Notes: generated from the letters alone by a model not told the origin. A stretch of DNA of 64,000 nucleotides from Vibrio gazogenes (GCF_002196515.1 NZ_CP018835.1:868001-932000), one strand, 5' to 3'; shown: positions 1 to 10,461, counted from the first letter of the stretch. A program made the numbers and translations.

Positions 1-380
1 GTCGATGCCATAAAGACAACACGACGGCTGGAGCGATCCACCACAGCACCAAGATAAAGTTCGTTGGCAATATCAGATGCCGCTTCAACTAAGATTTTTG
101 TAACTGGCTGACCATTCGCATCAGTTTGGTAAGTCACCAAGTTCTTGCCGAGCCAATTCTGGGCGAAATCACGAATACCATCTTTTGTATCGTGTAGTTC
201 AACGCCACCGGCTTTTCCCCGGCCACCCGCGTGAACCTGACATTTTACGACCCATTTTGTCCCGCCAATTTTACCCGTGGCTTCAGCAGCTTCCTGTGGG
301 GTGCTGCACGCATAACCATCGGGAACCGGCAGACCAAATTCTGCAAAGAGCTGTTTGGCTTGATATTCATGCAAATTCAT
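1..380 (-). CDS. sucC: Succinyl-CoA synthetase beta subunit (5' part; 3' end outside window)
   Basis: ADP-forming succinate-CoA ligase beta subunit, which makes ATP from succinyl-CoA in the TCA cycle. The reverse strand gives an N-terminus starting [20 protein letters not shown], typical of SucC, followed by the ATP-grasp stretch with [15 protein letters not shown]. The ATG at 380-378 is fixed by this family N-terminus. Only about 126 codons are inside the window and the gene runs off the left edge, where sucD would be expected next. It is the last visible gene of the leftward sdhCDAB-sucABC run and is separated from sucB by 193 bp containing a long hairpin. Confidence 0.95.
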   Translation of the reverse strand, partial: MNLHEYQAKQLFAEFGLPVPDGYACSTPQEAAEATGKIGGTKWVVKCQVHAGGRGKAGGVELHDTKDGIRDFAQNWLGKNLVTYQTDANGQPVTKILVEAASDIANELYLGAVVDRSSRRVVFMAS

Positions 381-533
381 TGTGCTATTCCGTTGTATAT
401 TATTTTTCATTCAATTTCGTTTCAACGAAACGAAACATTTTGCAGGGTACTCAGTACGCGCTGAAACATGACGGCATGTTTATTTCCATACATGCTGACA
501 ACACAAGACCAGGTGTTGAGCAACCCAGCCGGC

Positions 534-565
534 ATGGCAGATATCTGGAAGAAGATATCTGCCAT
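534..565. other. Intercistronic hairpin, sucB-sucC
   Basis: A perfect 13-bp inverted repeat (ATGGCAGATATCT and its complement) with a 6-nt loop lies just after the sucB stop. There is no T-run on the minus strand, so it does not look like a simple terminator. An mRNA-stability or processing element within the suc operon is an inference. A weaker 6-bp inverted repeat (GCATGT/ACATGC, 474-495) lies nearby. Confidence 0.6.
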
Positions 566-573
566 CTCATTAA

Positions 574-1782
574 TTACACATCCAACAGCAAGCGTGTCGG
601 ATCTTCCAGCAATTCTTTAATTGTGACGAGGAATCCTACGGATTCACGGCCATCAATCAGACGGTGATCATAAGAAAGAGCCAGATACATCATCGGCAAA
701 ATTTCTACTTTGCCATTGACCGCCATCGGACGCTCTTGGATTTTATGCATACCAAGAATCGCTGCCTGAGGTGGGTTGATGATTGGTGTTGACATTAAAG
801 AGCCGAACACACCACCGTTTGTCACCGTAAAGTTACCACCTGTCAGTTCTTCTACGGTTAACTTGCCGTCCCGTCCTTTTTCTGCCAGCGCTTTGATTCC
901 CTTCTCGATCTCGGCAACACTCAACATATCGCAGTCTTTCAGCACAGGAGTCACCAAACCACGCGGTGTTGACACAGCGATACTGATATCGAAGAAATTA
1001 TGGTAAACAATATCGCTGCCATCAATAGAAGCATTAACTTCAGGATAACGTTTCAGCGCTTCTGTAACCGCCTTAATGTAGAACGACATAAAACCAAGAC
1101 GGATATCATGTCTTTTCTCAAACAGGTCTTTGTACTGTTTACGCAGATCCATGATTGGTTTCATGTTGACTTCATTGAAAGTCGTCAACATGGCAGTACT
1201 GTTTTTCGCTTCCAGTAATCGTTCAGCAACACGTTTACGCAAACGAGTCATCGGAACACGCTTTTCGCTTCTTGCTGCGGCAGGTACAGCAACCGCTTCT
1301 TGTTGCTCGGCTGTTGAAGCTTTTGACGCTGACGCCAGATATGCTTCGACATCTTCACGGGTAATCCGGCCGCCAACACCAGAACCTTTGACCTGAGATA
1401 CCTCAAGGCCATGTTCGGCCATCAAACGGCGTACTGCAGGACTCAATGCGTCATTGGTCTCTTCATTCAGGTTCGCTTTATGGCGTTTGTCCGGCGAAGG
1501 CTGCGTCGATGTTGTTTTCTCAGACGTTGGCTCACCTGCAACAGCACCGGGCTTAAGGAGCCCCAGCAATTGCTTTGATAGTACCGTGGCGCCTTCCTCT
1601 TCAGAAATCGACTCAAGCACACCCGCTTCTGGCGCAGGCACTTCTAAAACGACTTTGTCTGTTTCGATTTCAACGAGGACTTCATCACGCTCAACCGCAT
1701 CACCCGCTTTTTTATGCCAAGTTGCTACGGTTGCATCTGCTACCGATTCAGGTAAATCCGGAACCAGAATTTCAACTGTCAT
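574..1782 (-). CDS. sucB: 2-oxoglutarate dehydrogenase E2, dihydrolipoyl succinyltransferase
   Basis: E2 core of the 2-oxoglutarate dehydrogenase complex; it moves the succinyl group from E1 to CoA through lipoyl-lysine. The 402 residues match the family length (E. coli 405). The lipoyl domain covers about residues 1-77, with the modified Lys at 43 in [12 protein letters not shown]. An Ala/Pro/Thr-rich linker leads to a peripheral-subunit-binding domain at about 113-150 ([16 protein letters not shown]). The catalytic domain ends with [12 protein letters not shown], giving catalytic His373 and Asp377. It lies 27 bp after sucA in the same operon. Lipoylation is expected from the motif but not shown here. 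Confidence 0.97.
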   Translation of the reverse strand: MTVEILVPDLPESVADATVATWHKKAGDAVERDEVLVEIETDKVVLEVPAPEAGVLESISEEEGATVLSKQLLGLLKPGAVAGEPTSEKTTSTQPSPDKRHKANLNEETNDALSPAVRRLMAEHGLEVSQVKGSGVGGRITREDVEAYLASASKASTAEQQEAVAVPAAARSEKRVPMTRLRKRVAERLLEAKNSTAMLTTFNEVNMKPIMDLRKQYKDLFEKRHDIRLGFMSFYIKAVTEALKRYPEVNASIDGSDIVYHNFFDISIAVSTPRGLVTPVLKDCDMLSVAEIEKGIKALAEKGRDGKLTVEELTGGNFTVTNGGVFGSLMSTPIINPPQAAILGMHKIQERPMAVNGKVEILPMMYLALSYDHRLIDGRESVGFLVTIKELLEDPTRLLLDV

Positions 1783-1809
1783 ATTTATTTTTCCTTTTAT
1801 TTCTAGTTC

Positions 1810-4623
1810 TTAATCTAGTGTCAACGCATCATCAACGAGCGCTTTCTGCTGCTTCAAGTGAACCGACATGTAACCAACGGCCGGAGAAGCCGATGCAGGG
1901 CGTCCTGCATATTTCAGTTCAGCACCAGCAGGAATTGCGGCTCGGAAATTATGTTGGCTGCTATACCATGCACCCTGATTTTGTGGTTCTTCCTGACACC
2001 AGACATAATCCACAACATTGGTATAAGGGGCAATGGCAGCCCGAACATCTTCCAGCGGGAACGGATACAATTGCTCGATACGGACAATCGCGACATCCTC
2101 TTGCTCATTGTTACGTCGCTGTGCCAGCAAATCGTAATAGACCTTACCGGAACAGAAAACAACGCGTTTCACCTGAGCAGCATCGAGTTCATCGACTTCC
2201 GGAATCGCTGGCTGGAAAGTACCACTCGCCAAATCTTCCATTGAAGAAACGCACAGTGGATGACGCAACAGGGATTTCGGTGACATCACAATTAAAGGAC
2301 GACGCATCGGACGAATCACCTGACGTCTTAGCATGTGATAAACCTGAGCCGGTGTAGAAGGCACGATCACCTGCATATTTTGCTCAGCGCAAAGTTGCAG
2401 GTAACGTTCGAGACGAGCAGAAGAGTGCTCTGGTCCCTGTCCTTCATAACCATGCGGCAATAACATTGTAATACCGCATAAACGCGCCCATTTCTGTTCG
2501 CCAGAAGAAATAAACTGGTCAATAACAACCTGAGCACCATTGGCAAAATCACCAAATTGCGCTTCCCAGATCGTTAAACCACCGGGTTCAGCTGTCGCGT
2601 AACCATATTCAAAAGCCAGAACTGCTTCTTCAGATAACACGGAATCAATGACTTGGAATGGCCCTTGATTACTGTGAAGATTCTTCAGCGGCACATAAGT
2701 ACTGGCATCATGTTGGTTGTGCAATACAGAGTGACGGTGGAAGAATGTTCCTCGTCCTGAATCCTGACCAGAGATCCGGATCCGATGACCATCATCAACC
2801 AATGTTGCATAGGCCAGAATCTCTGCCATCCCCCAGTCCAGTAATTTTTCACCGTTAATCATCGCCAGACGATCGGTGTAAATTTTCTCGACTCGGCTTT
2901 GTAATTGATGACTTTCCGGATACAGACAAACACGCTTACCAATGTCTTTCAGTCGTTCTAAGTCAAATTCGTTCTTCCACACTTCATCCCATTCATGAGA
3001 CAAGTAAGGTGACCAGTCAACCGAATGCATTGCCATGGGACGCCATTCTTTCACAACAACTTCACCATGATCCAAAGCATCTCGATATTCATTGACGGCC
3101 TGAGTCACGAATTCGGCATCAACATCCTGACGTTCAATCAGCAAATCGCCATACAATTTACGCGGTGTCGGATGCTTTTTAATTTTCTGGTACATTAACG
3201 GCTGAGTCGCATTGGGCTCATCCGCTTCGTTGTGACCATGGCGGCGATAACAAACCAAATCAATCACAACATCCTGACGGAATGTATTTCGATAATCCAA
3301 TGCAATATGGGAGACAAATGCAACCGCTTCCGGATCGTCGGCATTGACGTGGAAAATAGGCGCCTGAACCATTTTTGCAATATCAGTACAATACATGGTC
3401 GAACGGGTATCTCGAGGGTTCGAGGTGGTAAATCCAACTTGGTTGTTAATTACGATACGTACCGTACCACCAACCTGATAGCCACGAGCCTGAGACATGT
3501 TGAATGTTTCCGCAACCACGCCTTGACCAGTAATGGCTGAATCACCATGAATGGTAATCGGCAGCACTTTTGTACCATCTTTATCACCCAATCGATCCTG
3601 ACGAGCCCGGACTGACCCCATCACAACAGGGTTAACGATTTCCAGATGTGAAGGGTTAAACGCCAGCGCTAAGTGGATATTTCCACCCGGGGTTGCAAAA
3701 TCAGCTGAGAATCCCTGATGGTATTTCACATCACCGGTTCCCCAAGTTTCATCATGCTTACCGGCAAACTCATCAAATAAATCCTGAGGACGCTTCCCTA
3801 AGACGTTGACCAGCATGTTCAGACGCCCACGGTGAGCCATCCCAACAACAGCTTCGCGCATTCCTTGAGAACCTGCACGACGGATCAACTCTTTCATCAT
3901 CGGAATGAGTGCGTCTCCGCCTTCCAGAGAGAAGCGTTTTGCTCCGGGGAATTTAGCCCCCAGATAGCGCTCCAGACCTTCAGCAGCAGTCAATTCTTCA
4001 AGGAAAGTGATTTGCTCTTCTTTAGTAAAGGATGGCTGGCCGACAACCGACTCAAGACGCTGCTGAATCCAACGCTTTTGTTCGGTATTGGTCATGTGCA
4101 TATATTCTGCACCGATAGAACCACAGTAGATTTGATTCAGAGACTCATAAATGTCCTTAAGCTTCATGGTCTCCTGACCTATCGCAAAAGAACCGACATT
4201 AAATGTCTCTTCCATGTCTTCGGGGTTAAGATTATGAAATGAGGGAGCAAGCTCAGCCACTGTCGGCCGTTGCCATATACCGAGAGGGTCTAATTGAGCC
4301 GCTTCATGACCGCGAAAGCGGTACGCGTTAATTAACTGTAATACTTTTACTTGTTTTGCATCGACATCGGGGTCACTAACTTGGACATTGTAATGCTTTG
4401 TCTCTTGAGCGAGTCGACGGAAGTAGTCACGGATACGTGAATGCGGTTGTTCAACCACATTACTCTCATCAGAGCGCGAAAGCCCCTCAAAAACACGTCT
4501 CCACTCCTCACTTACCAGGTCGGGATCACTTAAATAGAGTTCGTAGAGATCTTCTACGTACGTTGCATTGGCGCCAGCCAAGTGTGAAGACTCGAGCCAT
4601 GCCTTCATCACGCCGTTGTGCAT
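1810..4623 (-). CDS. sucA: 2-oxoglutarate dehydrogenase E1 component
   Basis: Thiamine-diphosphate-dependent decarboxylase of the 2-oxoglutarate dehydrogenase complex. It has 937 residues (E. coli 933). The N-terminus MHNGVMKAWLESSHLAGANA aligns with the E. coli start, which supports the chosen ATG. The TPP/Mg region is seen at HGDSAITGQGVVAETFNMS, and further family blocks are GMAHRGRLNMLVNVLGK and RRHGHNEADEP. It sits between sdhB (86 bp upstream, with a UUCG-type hairpin in the gap) and sucB, as in the E. coli sdh-suc supra-operon. Confidence 0.97.
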   Translation of the reverse strand: MHNGVMKAWLESSHLAGANATYVEDLYELYLSDPDLVSEEWRRVFEGLSRSDESNVVEQPHSRIRDYFRRLAQETKHYNVQVSDPDVDAKQVKVLQLINAYRFRGHEAAQLDPLGIWQRPTVAELAPSFHNLNPEDMEETFNVGSFAIGQETMKLKDIYESLNQIYCGSIGAEYMHMTNTEQKRWIQQRLESVVGQPSFTKEEQITFLEELTAAEGLERYLGAKFPGAKRFSLEGGDALIPMMKELIRRAGSQGMREAVVGMAHRGRLNMLVNVLGKRPQDLFDEFAGKHDETWGTGDVKYHQGFSADFATPGGNIHLALAFNPSHLEIVNPVVMGSVRARQDRLGDKDGTKVLPITIHGDSAITGQGVVAETFNMSQARGYQVGGTVRIVINNQVGFTTSNPRDTRSTMYCTDIAKMVQAPIFHVNADDPEAVAFVSHIALDYRNTFRQDVVIDLVCYRRHGHNEADEPNATQPLMYQKIKKHPTPRKLYGDLLIERQDVDAEFVTQAVNEYRDALDHGEVVVKEWRPMAMHSVDWSPYLSHEWDEVWKNEFDLERLKDIGKRVCLYPESHQLQSRVEKIYTDRLAMINGEKLLDWGMAEILAYATLVDDGHRIRISGQDSGRGTFFHRHSVLHNQHDASTYVPLKNLHSNQGPFQVIDSVLSEEAVLAFEYGYATAEPGGLTIWEAQFGDFANGAQVVIDQFISSGEQKWARLCGITMLLPHGYEGQGPEHSSARLERYLQLCAEQNMQVIVPSTPAQVYHMLRRQVIRPMRRPLIVMSPKSLLRHPLCVSSMEDLASGTFQPAIPEVDELDAAQVKRVVFCSGKVYYDLLAQRRNNEQEDVAIVRIEQLYPFPLEDVRAAIAPYTNVVDYVWCQEEPQNQGAWYSSQHNFRAAIPAGAELKYAGRPASASPAVGYMSVHLKQQKALVDDALTLD

Positions 4624-4681
4624 ATTTTCCCTTTACCAGTAGTTTTCACATTTTGCTACGGTCTACGCCGAGCTCTGAAAA

Positions 4682-4701
4682 TGCAGGTCCGAAGACCTGC
4701 A
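4682..4701 (-). other. Intercistronic UUCG hairpin, sdhB-sucA
   Basis: An 8-bp perfect stem (TGCAGGTC/GACCTGCA) encloses CGAA on the plus strand, which reads as the very stable UUCG tetraloop in the minus-strand mRNA. Only TTTT follows, so it is probably a leaky terminator or RNA-stability element that sets the suc:sdh ratio. That role is inferred. Confidence 0.6.
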
Positions 4702-4710
4702 AACCATCAT

Positions 4711-5421
4711 CTAAACAGAACGTTTAATCAACATTGATTTAATATGACCAATTGCTTTCGTTGGATTAAGACCTTTCGGACAAACACTGACACAATTCAT
4801 AATGCCGTGGCAACGGAAAACACTAAACGCATCGTCAAGATTAGACAAGCGTTCATCTGTTGCTGTATCACGACTGTCAATCAACCAACGATAAGCAGCC
4901 AACAGTCCGGCTGGTCCGATGAATTTATCCGGATTCCACCAGAATGAAGGGCAGGAGGTCGTACAACACGCACACATAATACATTCATACAATCCATCCA
5001 AATGTTCACGGTCTTCAGGAGACTGTAAATTTTCTCTGGATGGCGGTAAATTCCCATCAGAAATCAGATAGGGCTTCACTTTTGCGTAATTATCGTAGAA
5101 CTGTGTCATGTCAACGATCAAGTCCCGAATTACCGGCAGCCCCGGTAATGGTCGAATGACAATCTTATCGCCTGACAAAGCTGATAACGGTGTAATACAG
5201 GCAAGGCCATTTTTGCCATTCATGTTCAAACCGTCAGAACCACAGACGCCTTCCCGACATGAACGACGAAATGCAATCGAAGGATCCTGCTCTTTCAGCA
5301 GAATCAATGCATCCAGTACCATCATATCCGAACCTTCAGGAACGTCCAGTGTATAGTCCTTCATGTAGGGCTTTTTATCCACATCCGGATTATAGCGATA
5401 CAGAGAGAAGTTAAGTTTCAT
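4711..5421 (-). CDS. sdhB: Succinate dehydrogenase iron-sulfur subunit
   Basis: Electron-transfer subunit of complex II. The 236 residues carry the [2Fe-2S] ligands in SCREGVCGSDGLNMNGKNG followed by LAC, and the [4Fe-4S]/[3Fe-4S] ligands in CIMCACCTTSCP and CVSVCPKGLNP. The start is ambiguous: GTG at 5424 directly precedes ATG at 5421, and both follow the Shine-Dalgarno GGGGAGG. ATG (MKLNFSLYRYNPD) is preferred from the family N-terminus. It lies 15 bp after sdhA in the sdhCDAB operon. Confidence 0.96.
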   Translation of the reverse strand: MKLNFSLYRYNPDVDKKPYMKDYTLDVPEGSDMMVLDALILLKEQDPSIAFRRSCREGVCGSDGLNMNGKNGLACITPLSALSGDKIVIRPLPGLPVIRDLIVDMTQFYDNYAKVKPYLISDGNLPPSRENLQSPEDREHLDGLYECIMCACCTTSCPSFWWNPDKFIGPAGLLAAYRWLIDSRDTATDERLSNLDDAFSVFRCHGIMNCVSVCPKGLNPTKAIGHIKSMLIKRSV

Positions 5422-5436
5422 CACATTGTCCTCCCC

Positions 5437-7203
5437 TTAGTATGTACGAATCTTGGGTGGAAAGGCATCACGATGAACAGGTGTCATATTGACATGACGC
5501 TTACTCATCTGTTCAGTTTCCGGGTTATAAATCGAGTGGCACAACCAATTCTCATCATCACGGTCTGGATAATCAAAGCGAGCATGAGCACCACGACTCT
5601 CGGTCCGATAATTGGCAGCAACAGCTGTCGAATAGGCGGTTTCCATCAGGTTATCCAGCTCTAAGCACTCAACACGCTGAGTATTAAATTCACTGGATTT
5701 ATCTGCAAGATGCGCTTCTTTCAAACGTTCACGAATCACTTTGAGTTCTTTCAGACCATCAGCCATGGCATCTCCTTCGCGGAATACCGAGAAGTTATGC
5801 TGCATACATTCCTGAAGGTCTTTCCGGATTTGCACCGGATCTTCGCCACCCTTGCTATTTTCCCAACGCATGTAGCGAGACAGAGATGCTTCAATATCTG
5901 ATTCTGTTACATCACGCGCTTCAACCTGAGCCGCCAATGTTTCACCAAGATGGAGCCCTGTCGCGCGGCCGAAAACAACCAAATCCAGTAGTGAGTTTCC
6001 ACCCAGACGATTTGCACCATGCACAGAGACAGATGCAATCTCACCGCAAGCAAACAGCCCCTGAACGTCGATATCATGACCGGAAATATCTTGTTTCACC
6101 GCTTGGCCTGAGACCTGAGTCGGCACACCCCCCATCATATAGTGACAAGTTGGAATAACCGGAATCGGTTCTTTGACTGGATCAACATGCGCAAACGTCC
6201 GGGAAAGCTCACAGATACCCGGTAAACGAGATTCCAGAACTTCTTTACCCAGATGGTCGAGTTTCAGCTTAATATGAGTTCCCCATGGGCCATCACATCC
6301 TCGCCCTTCTCGAATTTCAATCATCATTGAACGGGCAACAACATCACGACCAGCCAAATCTTTCGCATTTGGCGCGTAGCGCTCCATAAAACGCTCACCA
6401 TCTTTATTCAGCAGGTAACCCCCTTCGCCTCGGCAACCTTCAGTCACCAAAACACCGGCACCAGCAATTCCGGTGGGATGGAATTGCCACATTTCCATAT
6501 CCTGCATCGGTACACCGGCACGTAATGCCATACCAACACCATCACCAGTATTAATATGAGCATTTGTTGTTGAAGCGTAGATACGTCCAGCACCACCTGT
6601 CGCCAGAATGGTCGCCTTCGACTTGAAGTAACACACTTCACCGGTTTCCATGCACAGAGCAGTACACCCCATCACAACACCATCTTGGTTTTTCACCAAG
6701 TCTAGGGCATACCATTCTGAGAAGATCGTTGTTTTATGCTTGATGTTCTGTTGATACAAGGTATGGAGTAAAGCATGACCAGTACGGTCTGCTGCTGCGG
6801 CAGTTCTTGCGGCTTGCTCACCACCAAATTCTTTTGACTGACCGCCAAAAGGACGTTGATAGATAGAGCCATCCTCAAAACGGGAAAATGGCAGTCCCAT
6901 TTTTTCTAATTCAATAACAGACTCTGGACCGTTCTTACACATGTACTCGATCGCATTTTGGTCACCGATATAATCGGAACCTTTTACGGTATCGTACATA
7001 TGCCATTGCCAATTATCTTGATGCGAATTTCCTAACGCAACAGTAATACCGCCTTGAGCAGAAACGGTATGAGAACGAGTAGGAAATACTTTAGATAGCA
7101 AAGCACAAGACAGGCCTTGCTCTGAAATTTGTAGTGCAGCTCTCATGCCTGCACCACCAGCGCCGATCACAACGGCATCAAATTCTCGAACTGGAATAGT
7201 CAC
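5437..7203 (-). CDS. sdhA: Succinate dehydrogenase flavoprotein subunit
   Basis: Catalytic subunit that oxidises succinate to fumarate with covalent FAD. It has 588 residues, exactly the E. coli length. The Rossmann motif [13 protein letters not shown] is at the N-terminus. SHTVSAQGG places the FAD-linking His at residue 45. [15 protein letters not shown] and [20 protein letters not shown] blocks contribute the substrate site, and [15 protein letters not shown] is conserved. The start is immediately after the sdhD stop, with no gap, which suggests translational coupling. Confidence 0.97.
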   Translation of the reverse strand: MTIPVREFDAVVIGAGGAGMRAALQISEQGLSCALLSKVFPTRSHTVSAQGGITVALGNSHQDNWQWHMYDTVKGSDYIGDQNAIEYMCKNGPESVIELEKMGLPFSRFEDGSIYQRPFGGQSKEFGGEQAARTAAAADRTGHALLHTLYQQNIKHKTTIFSEWYALDLVKNQDGVVMGCTALCMETGEVCYFKSKATILATGGAGRIYASTTNAHINTGDGVGMALRAGVPMQDMEMWQFHPTGIAGAGVLVTEGCRGEGGYLLNKDGERFMERYAPNAKDLAGRDVVARSMMIEIREGRGCDGPWGTHIKLKLDHLGKEVLESRLPGICELSRTFAHVDPVKEPIPVIPTCHYMMGGVPTQVSGQAVKQDISGHDIDVQGLFACGEIASVSVHGANRLGGNSLLDLVVFGRATGLHLGETLAAQVEARDVTESDIEASLSRYMRWENSKGGEDPVQIRKDLQECMQHNFSVFREGDAMADGLKELKVIRERLKEAHLADKSSEFNTQRVECLELDNLMETAYSTAVAANYRTESRGAHARFDYPDRDDENWLCHSIYNPETEQMSKRHVNMTPVHRDAFPPKIRTY

Positions 7204-7551
7204 TTAAGCACCCCACAATACAAACAGGCCAGAGAAAAAATATCCAAATAACACAGCAATCACGGCAAGCTGTAGCAAAGCACGTAACGGTGTGGATTTC
7301 ACATAATCCGTCAGAACCTGCCACAAACCGATCCAGCCGTGAATCAGAACACTCACGAGGGCAATCATTGTGAAGACTTTTGTAAAGGTACCACTCCAGA
7401 AATCAAACCATAGTTGATAAGTAATATCACCGGAGAAAGCAAAAAAACAAACAAGATAAACGGTATACAGGGCCATCAGAATTGCGGTTGCACGAACAAG
7501 TAAAAAGTCGTGAACCCCATTACGCCCTACAGATGAAACATGCTTTACCAT
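7204..7551 (-). CDS. sdhD: Succinate dehydrogenase membrane anchor subunit D
   Basis: Small inner-membrane anchor of complex II that helps bind heme b and ubiquinone. The 115 residues contain three hydrophobic segments (about 15-37, 55-78, 90-112). HDFLLVRATAILMALYTVYL and SVLIHGWIGLWQVLTDYVKS are characteristic SdhD blocks. It overlaps the end of sdhC by 7 nt and abuts sdhA. Confidence 0.95.
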   Translation of the reverse strand: MVKHVSSVGRNGVHDFLLVRATAILMALYTVYLVCFFAFSGDITYQLWFDFWSGTFTKVFTMIALVSVLIHGWIGLWQVLTDYVKSTPLRALLQLAVIAVLFGYFFSGLFVLWGA

Positions 7552-7937
7552 ACCATGACTCCTGCAAGCAGAGATAAAACGACAGTAACAGCAAATGAAA
7601 TTTTTGCTGTTTGAGTGCCAGATTCCAACTCTTCAAAGTAACCTAGGTCCATGATCAAATGGCGAATACCACCGACAATATGGTAAGACAATGCTGTCAA
7701 TATCCCCCACAGGATAAACTTCACGAAGAAGCCACCTACAAGTTCAGATGCATATTGAAAACCTTCCGGAGAAGATAACGAAACAGACAACAACCACAGT
7801 AAAATTCCGATAGCTACAAAAGTGATTACACCTGAAACACGATGAAGAATAGATGCAATCGCAGTGATCGGAAAGCGGATGGTCTGCAAATCAAGATTTA
7901 CGGGTCTTAAATTTCTTTCTTTCACAGGCTTGCTCAC
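7545..7937 (-). CDS. sdhC: Succinate dehydrogenase cytochrome b556 subunit
   Basis: Membrane anchor subunit C, the first gene of the sdh operon. The 130 residues include RPVNLDLQTIRFPITAIASI and HRVSGVITF, near-identical to other gammaproteobacterial SdhC. Three TM segments are visible, and SYHIVGGIRHLIMD carries the expected heme-ligand His region. The ATG is supported by the N-terminal alignment. Promoter elements are readable in the 393-bp divergent region before gltA. Confidence 0.95.
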   Translation of the reverse strand: MSKPVKERNLRPVNLDLQTIRFPITAIASILHRVSGVITFVAIGILLWLLSVSLSSPEGFQYASELVGGFFVKFILWGILTALSYHIVGGIRHLIMDLGYFEELESGTQTAKISFAVTVVLSLLAGVMVW

Positions 7938-8004
7938 TCAGCTCCTCATTGAGCATTATTGTTATAAACGAAGAGTCAGCCCTAACTGATAAGTTTTAAC
8001 AATA

Positions 8005-8034
8005 TTTATACAACTATAAGTAAGAAACGGACAA
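8005..8034 (-). promoter_or_regulatory. Probable sdhC promoter
   Basis: On the minus strand, TTGTCC (8034-8029) and TATAAA (8010-8005) are separated by 18 bp, a plausible sigma-70 promoter about 70 bp upstream of sdhC. The rest of the 7938-8330 gap is AT-rich and contains no convincing gene. Confidence 0.45.
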
Positions 8035-8050
8035 AAATTGATAAAAACTT

Positions 8051-8076
8051 GTTAAAAATTGGTTAAGAAATGTAAC
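8051..8076. promoter_or_regulatory. ArcA-like direct repeats upstream of sdhC
   Basis: GTTAA at 8051 and 8062 and GTAAC at 8072 recur with 10-11 bp spacing, the phasing known for ArcA-P direct-repeat sites. ArcA repression of sdh is established in E. coli. Here the assignment is by motif only, just upstream of the putative sdhC -35 box. Confidence 0.35.
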
Positions 8077-8250
8077 ATAAATTTTCTTACTGGTCACTTC
8101 TTATACAGTCCAGACTGACTGGATTCCCAGCCAATATAAGGCTCGCAACATTCTAATACAATTAACGTAACAATTTTTGCTACATAGAACATATTTTTAA
8201 CTTAATTCGCGCAAAAAACGCAATTGAGTGCACACATCGCAGGAGAAGAA

Positions 8251-8279
8251 TTGACTTTAATAAAATCAGGAGTTAAATA
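8251..8279 (+). promoter_or_regulatory. Probable gltA promoter
   Basis: TTGACT (8251-8256) and TAAATA (8274-8279) have a 17-bp spacer and lie about 50 bp before the gltA ATG. This is the best sigma-70 match on the plus strand of the divergent region. Confidence 0.45.
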
Positions 8280-8330
8280 TTCATTCGCAAACATCCTGGA
8301 CGGATTAAATAATAAACAAAGGAGATTGTT

Positions 8331-9620
8331 ATGGCAGATAAGAAAGCGACCCTTCATGTTGAAGGCAAAGCGCCAATCGAGCTGCCAATTATCAACGGTT
8401 CTATGGGACCTGAGGTAATTGATGTTCGACAACTGGGAGCAAACGGGTACTTTACTTATGATCCTGGTTTTCTTGCCACTGCATCTTGTGAATCTCAAAT
8501 CACCTACATCGATGGTAACAAAGGTGTGCTACTGCATCGTGGTTATCCTATCGATCAATTAGCGAATAACGCAGACTATCTGGAAGTCTGTTATATTCTT
8601 CTTTATGGTGAAGCCCCAAACAGGAAGCAATACTCAGAGTTTAAAAATACAATTTCGCGCCATACGATGGTTCATGAGCAAATCGCTAGCTTCTTTCACG
8701 GTTTCCGACGAGATGCTCACCCAATGGCAGTCATGGTAGGTGTTGTCGGCGCACTTGCTGCGTTCTATCATGATTCTCTAGATATCAACAACGATAGTCA
8801 CCGAGAGATTGCTGCATATCGTCTTCTCTCAAAAATGCCGACACTGGCATCCATGTGTTATAAATACTCTGTCGGCCAACCATTCATTTATCCTCGCAAC
8901 GACTTAGGTTATGCGGAAAACTTCCTTCATATGATGTTCGCAACACCATGTGAAGAGTATGAAGTCAATCCAATTGTTGCGCGGGCAATGGATAAAATTT
9001 TCACCCTGCACGCTGATCATGAACAAAATGCTTCAACGTCAACAGTTCGTCTGGCCGGTTCATCCGGTGCAAACCCATTTGCATGTATTGCAGCGGGGAT
9101 TGCCTCGTTATGGGGGCCAGCTCATGGTGGCGCGAATGAAGCGTGTCTGCGAATGCTTGAAGAAATCGGCAGTGTCGATCGCATTCCTGAATTCGTTGCA
9201 CGGGCGAAAGATAAGGATGACCCATTCCGCCTGATGGGCTTCGGTCACCGGGTTTACAAAAACTATGACCCCCGTGCGACTGTAATGCGTGAGTCCTGTC
9301 ATGAAGTATTGAAAGAACTGAATATCGACGATCCATTACTGGATGTCGCAATGGAATTGGAAAGAATTGCTTTGTCTGACGACTACTTTGTCGATAAGAA
9401 ACTTTACCCGAACGTTGATTTCTACTCGGGTATCATTTTGAAAGCAATCGGTATTCCTATTTCTATGTTTACTGTAATTTTCGCGCTGTCGCGAACCATC
9501 GGTTGGATTGCTCACTGGAATGAAATGCACAGTGATCCTGAAAGTCGCATTGGTCGCCCTCGTCAGCTATATACCGGATATAAACTTCGCGATTTTTCAC
9601 CACTACACGAACGTGAATAA
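8331..9620 (+). CDS. gltA: Citrate synthase (type II)
   Basis: Condenses acetyl-CoA and oxaloacetate to citrate. It has 429 residues (E. coli 427). The catalytic residues sit in [10 protein letters not shown] (His), [13 protein letters not shown] (His) and VDFYSG (Asp). The longer N-terminal domain is that of the hexameric NADH-regulated type of Gram-negative bacteria. AAAGGAG lies 6 nt before the ATG. It diverges from sdhC and ends at a strong terminator shared with ybgI. Confidence 0.97.
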   Translation: MADKKATLHVEGKAPIELPIINGSMGPEVIDVRQLGANGYFTYDPGFLATASCESQITYIDGNKGVLLHRGYPIDQLANNADYLEVCYILLYGEAPNRKQYSEFKNTISRHTMVHEQIASFFHGFRRDAHPMAVMVGVVGALAAFYHDSLDINNDSHREIAAYRLLSKMPTLASMCYKYSVGQPFIYPRNDLGYAENFLHMMFATPCEEYEVNPIVARAMDKIFTLHADHEQNASTSTVRLAGSSGANPFACIAAGIASLWGPAHGGANEACLRMLEEIGSVDRIPEFVARAKDKDDPFRLMGFGHRVYKNYDPRATVMRESCHEVLKELNIDDPLLDVAMELERIALSDDYFVDKKLYPNVDFYSGIILKAIGIPISMFTVIFALSRTIGWIAHWNEMHSDPESRIGRPRQLYTGYKLRDFSPLHERE

Positions 9621-9645
9621 TAAAATCCAGATGTTTGCATAAATC

Positions 9646-9673
9646 AAAGGGCAGGTTGATCAACCTGCCCTTT
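9646..9673. terminator. Bidirectional terminator, gltA / ybgI
   Basis: A perfect 28-bp palindrome (AAAGGGCAGGTTGA and its complement) with TTTT on the plus side and AAA on the other lies between the convergent gltA and ybgI genes. Confidence 0.85.
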
Positions 9674-9691
9674 TGATTCTAACCTGTCTAA

Positions 9692-10447
9692 TTAGACAGG
9701 ATTATCAATATCAACAAACTCAACCGCTATATTTTGAGTTTGGGACAACCATTCCCCTAACGCTTTGACACCATAACGTTCGGTGGCATGATGCCCAGCA
9801 GAAAAATAGTGAATCCCCTGCTCTCGGGCACTATGTGTGGTCCTTTCAGAAATTTCACCCGAAATAAAAGCATCCATCCCCTTGGCCGCAGCTAAATCAA
9901 TGAAGTCTTGTCCCCCACCGGTACACCATCCAACCGTGGATATCAATTGATCTTCACCTGACGCAATATGCAGCGGTTCCCGTTGTAATACGGTTGCTAT
10001 CCTACGGCTCAAATCCGTACCACTTATCGGCTCTTTGAAAGCCCCATACATCGCCACAGACTGCTCGTGGCCTTCTAAGCCACCAATCACATCAATTTCT
10101 AATAACCGAGCCAGACAAGCGTTGTTCCCCAACTCAGGGTGAATATCCAGTGGTAAGTGATAAGCGTACAGATTGATGTCATGCTGGATTAAACGCCGAA
10201 TCCGTTTCCCTTTCATGCCTCGAATCGGTTCGGGCTCCCGCTTCCAAAAATAACCATGGTGTACCAGAATAGCATCGGCTTGCAGCGCAATCGCTTTTTC
10301 AATCAAGGCCTGAGAAGCCGTAACACCGGTGACAATTTTGGTGATTTCGGCACGACCTTCAATTTGCAATCCATTCGGACTGTAATCCTGAATTAAATCG
10401 GGACGCAGTTTCTCGTGGAGTAATGCTTCGAGTTCAAGATTATTCAT
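9692..10447 (-). CDS. ybgI: Nif3-like dinuclear metal center protein (YbgI)
   Basis: Member of the Nif3/YbgI family, toroidal hexamers with a dinuclear metal site and no firmly settled biochemical role (often labelled GTP cyclohydrolase I type 2 homolog). The 251 residues carry the metal ligands in ILVHHGYFWKREPEP near residue 65 and FSAGHHATERYGV near the C-terminus, plus LYAYHLPLDIHPELGNNACL. The start codon overlaps the divergent upstream region of the DUF1853 gene. It ends at the terminator shared with gltA. Confidence 0.92.
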   Translation of the reverse strand: MNNLELEALLHEKLRPDLIQDYSPNGLQIEGRAEITKIVTGVTASQALIEKAIALQADAILVHHGYFWKREPEPIRGMKGKRIRRLIQHDINLYAYHLPLDIHPELGNNACLARLLEIDVIGGLEGHEQSVAMYGAFKEPISGTDLSRRIATVLQREPLHIASGEDQLISTVGWCTGGGQDFIDLAAAKGMDAFISGEISERTTHSAREQGIHYFSAGHHATERYGVKALGEWLSQTQNIAVEFVDIDNPV

Positions 10448-10461
10448 GGTTCTTCCCGCTT

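Noticed and set aside
185..667. 160-codon plus-strand ORF across sucC-sucB
   Set aside because: It runs through the start of sucC, the intergenic hairpin and the end of sucB; a shadow frame with no family features.
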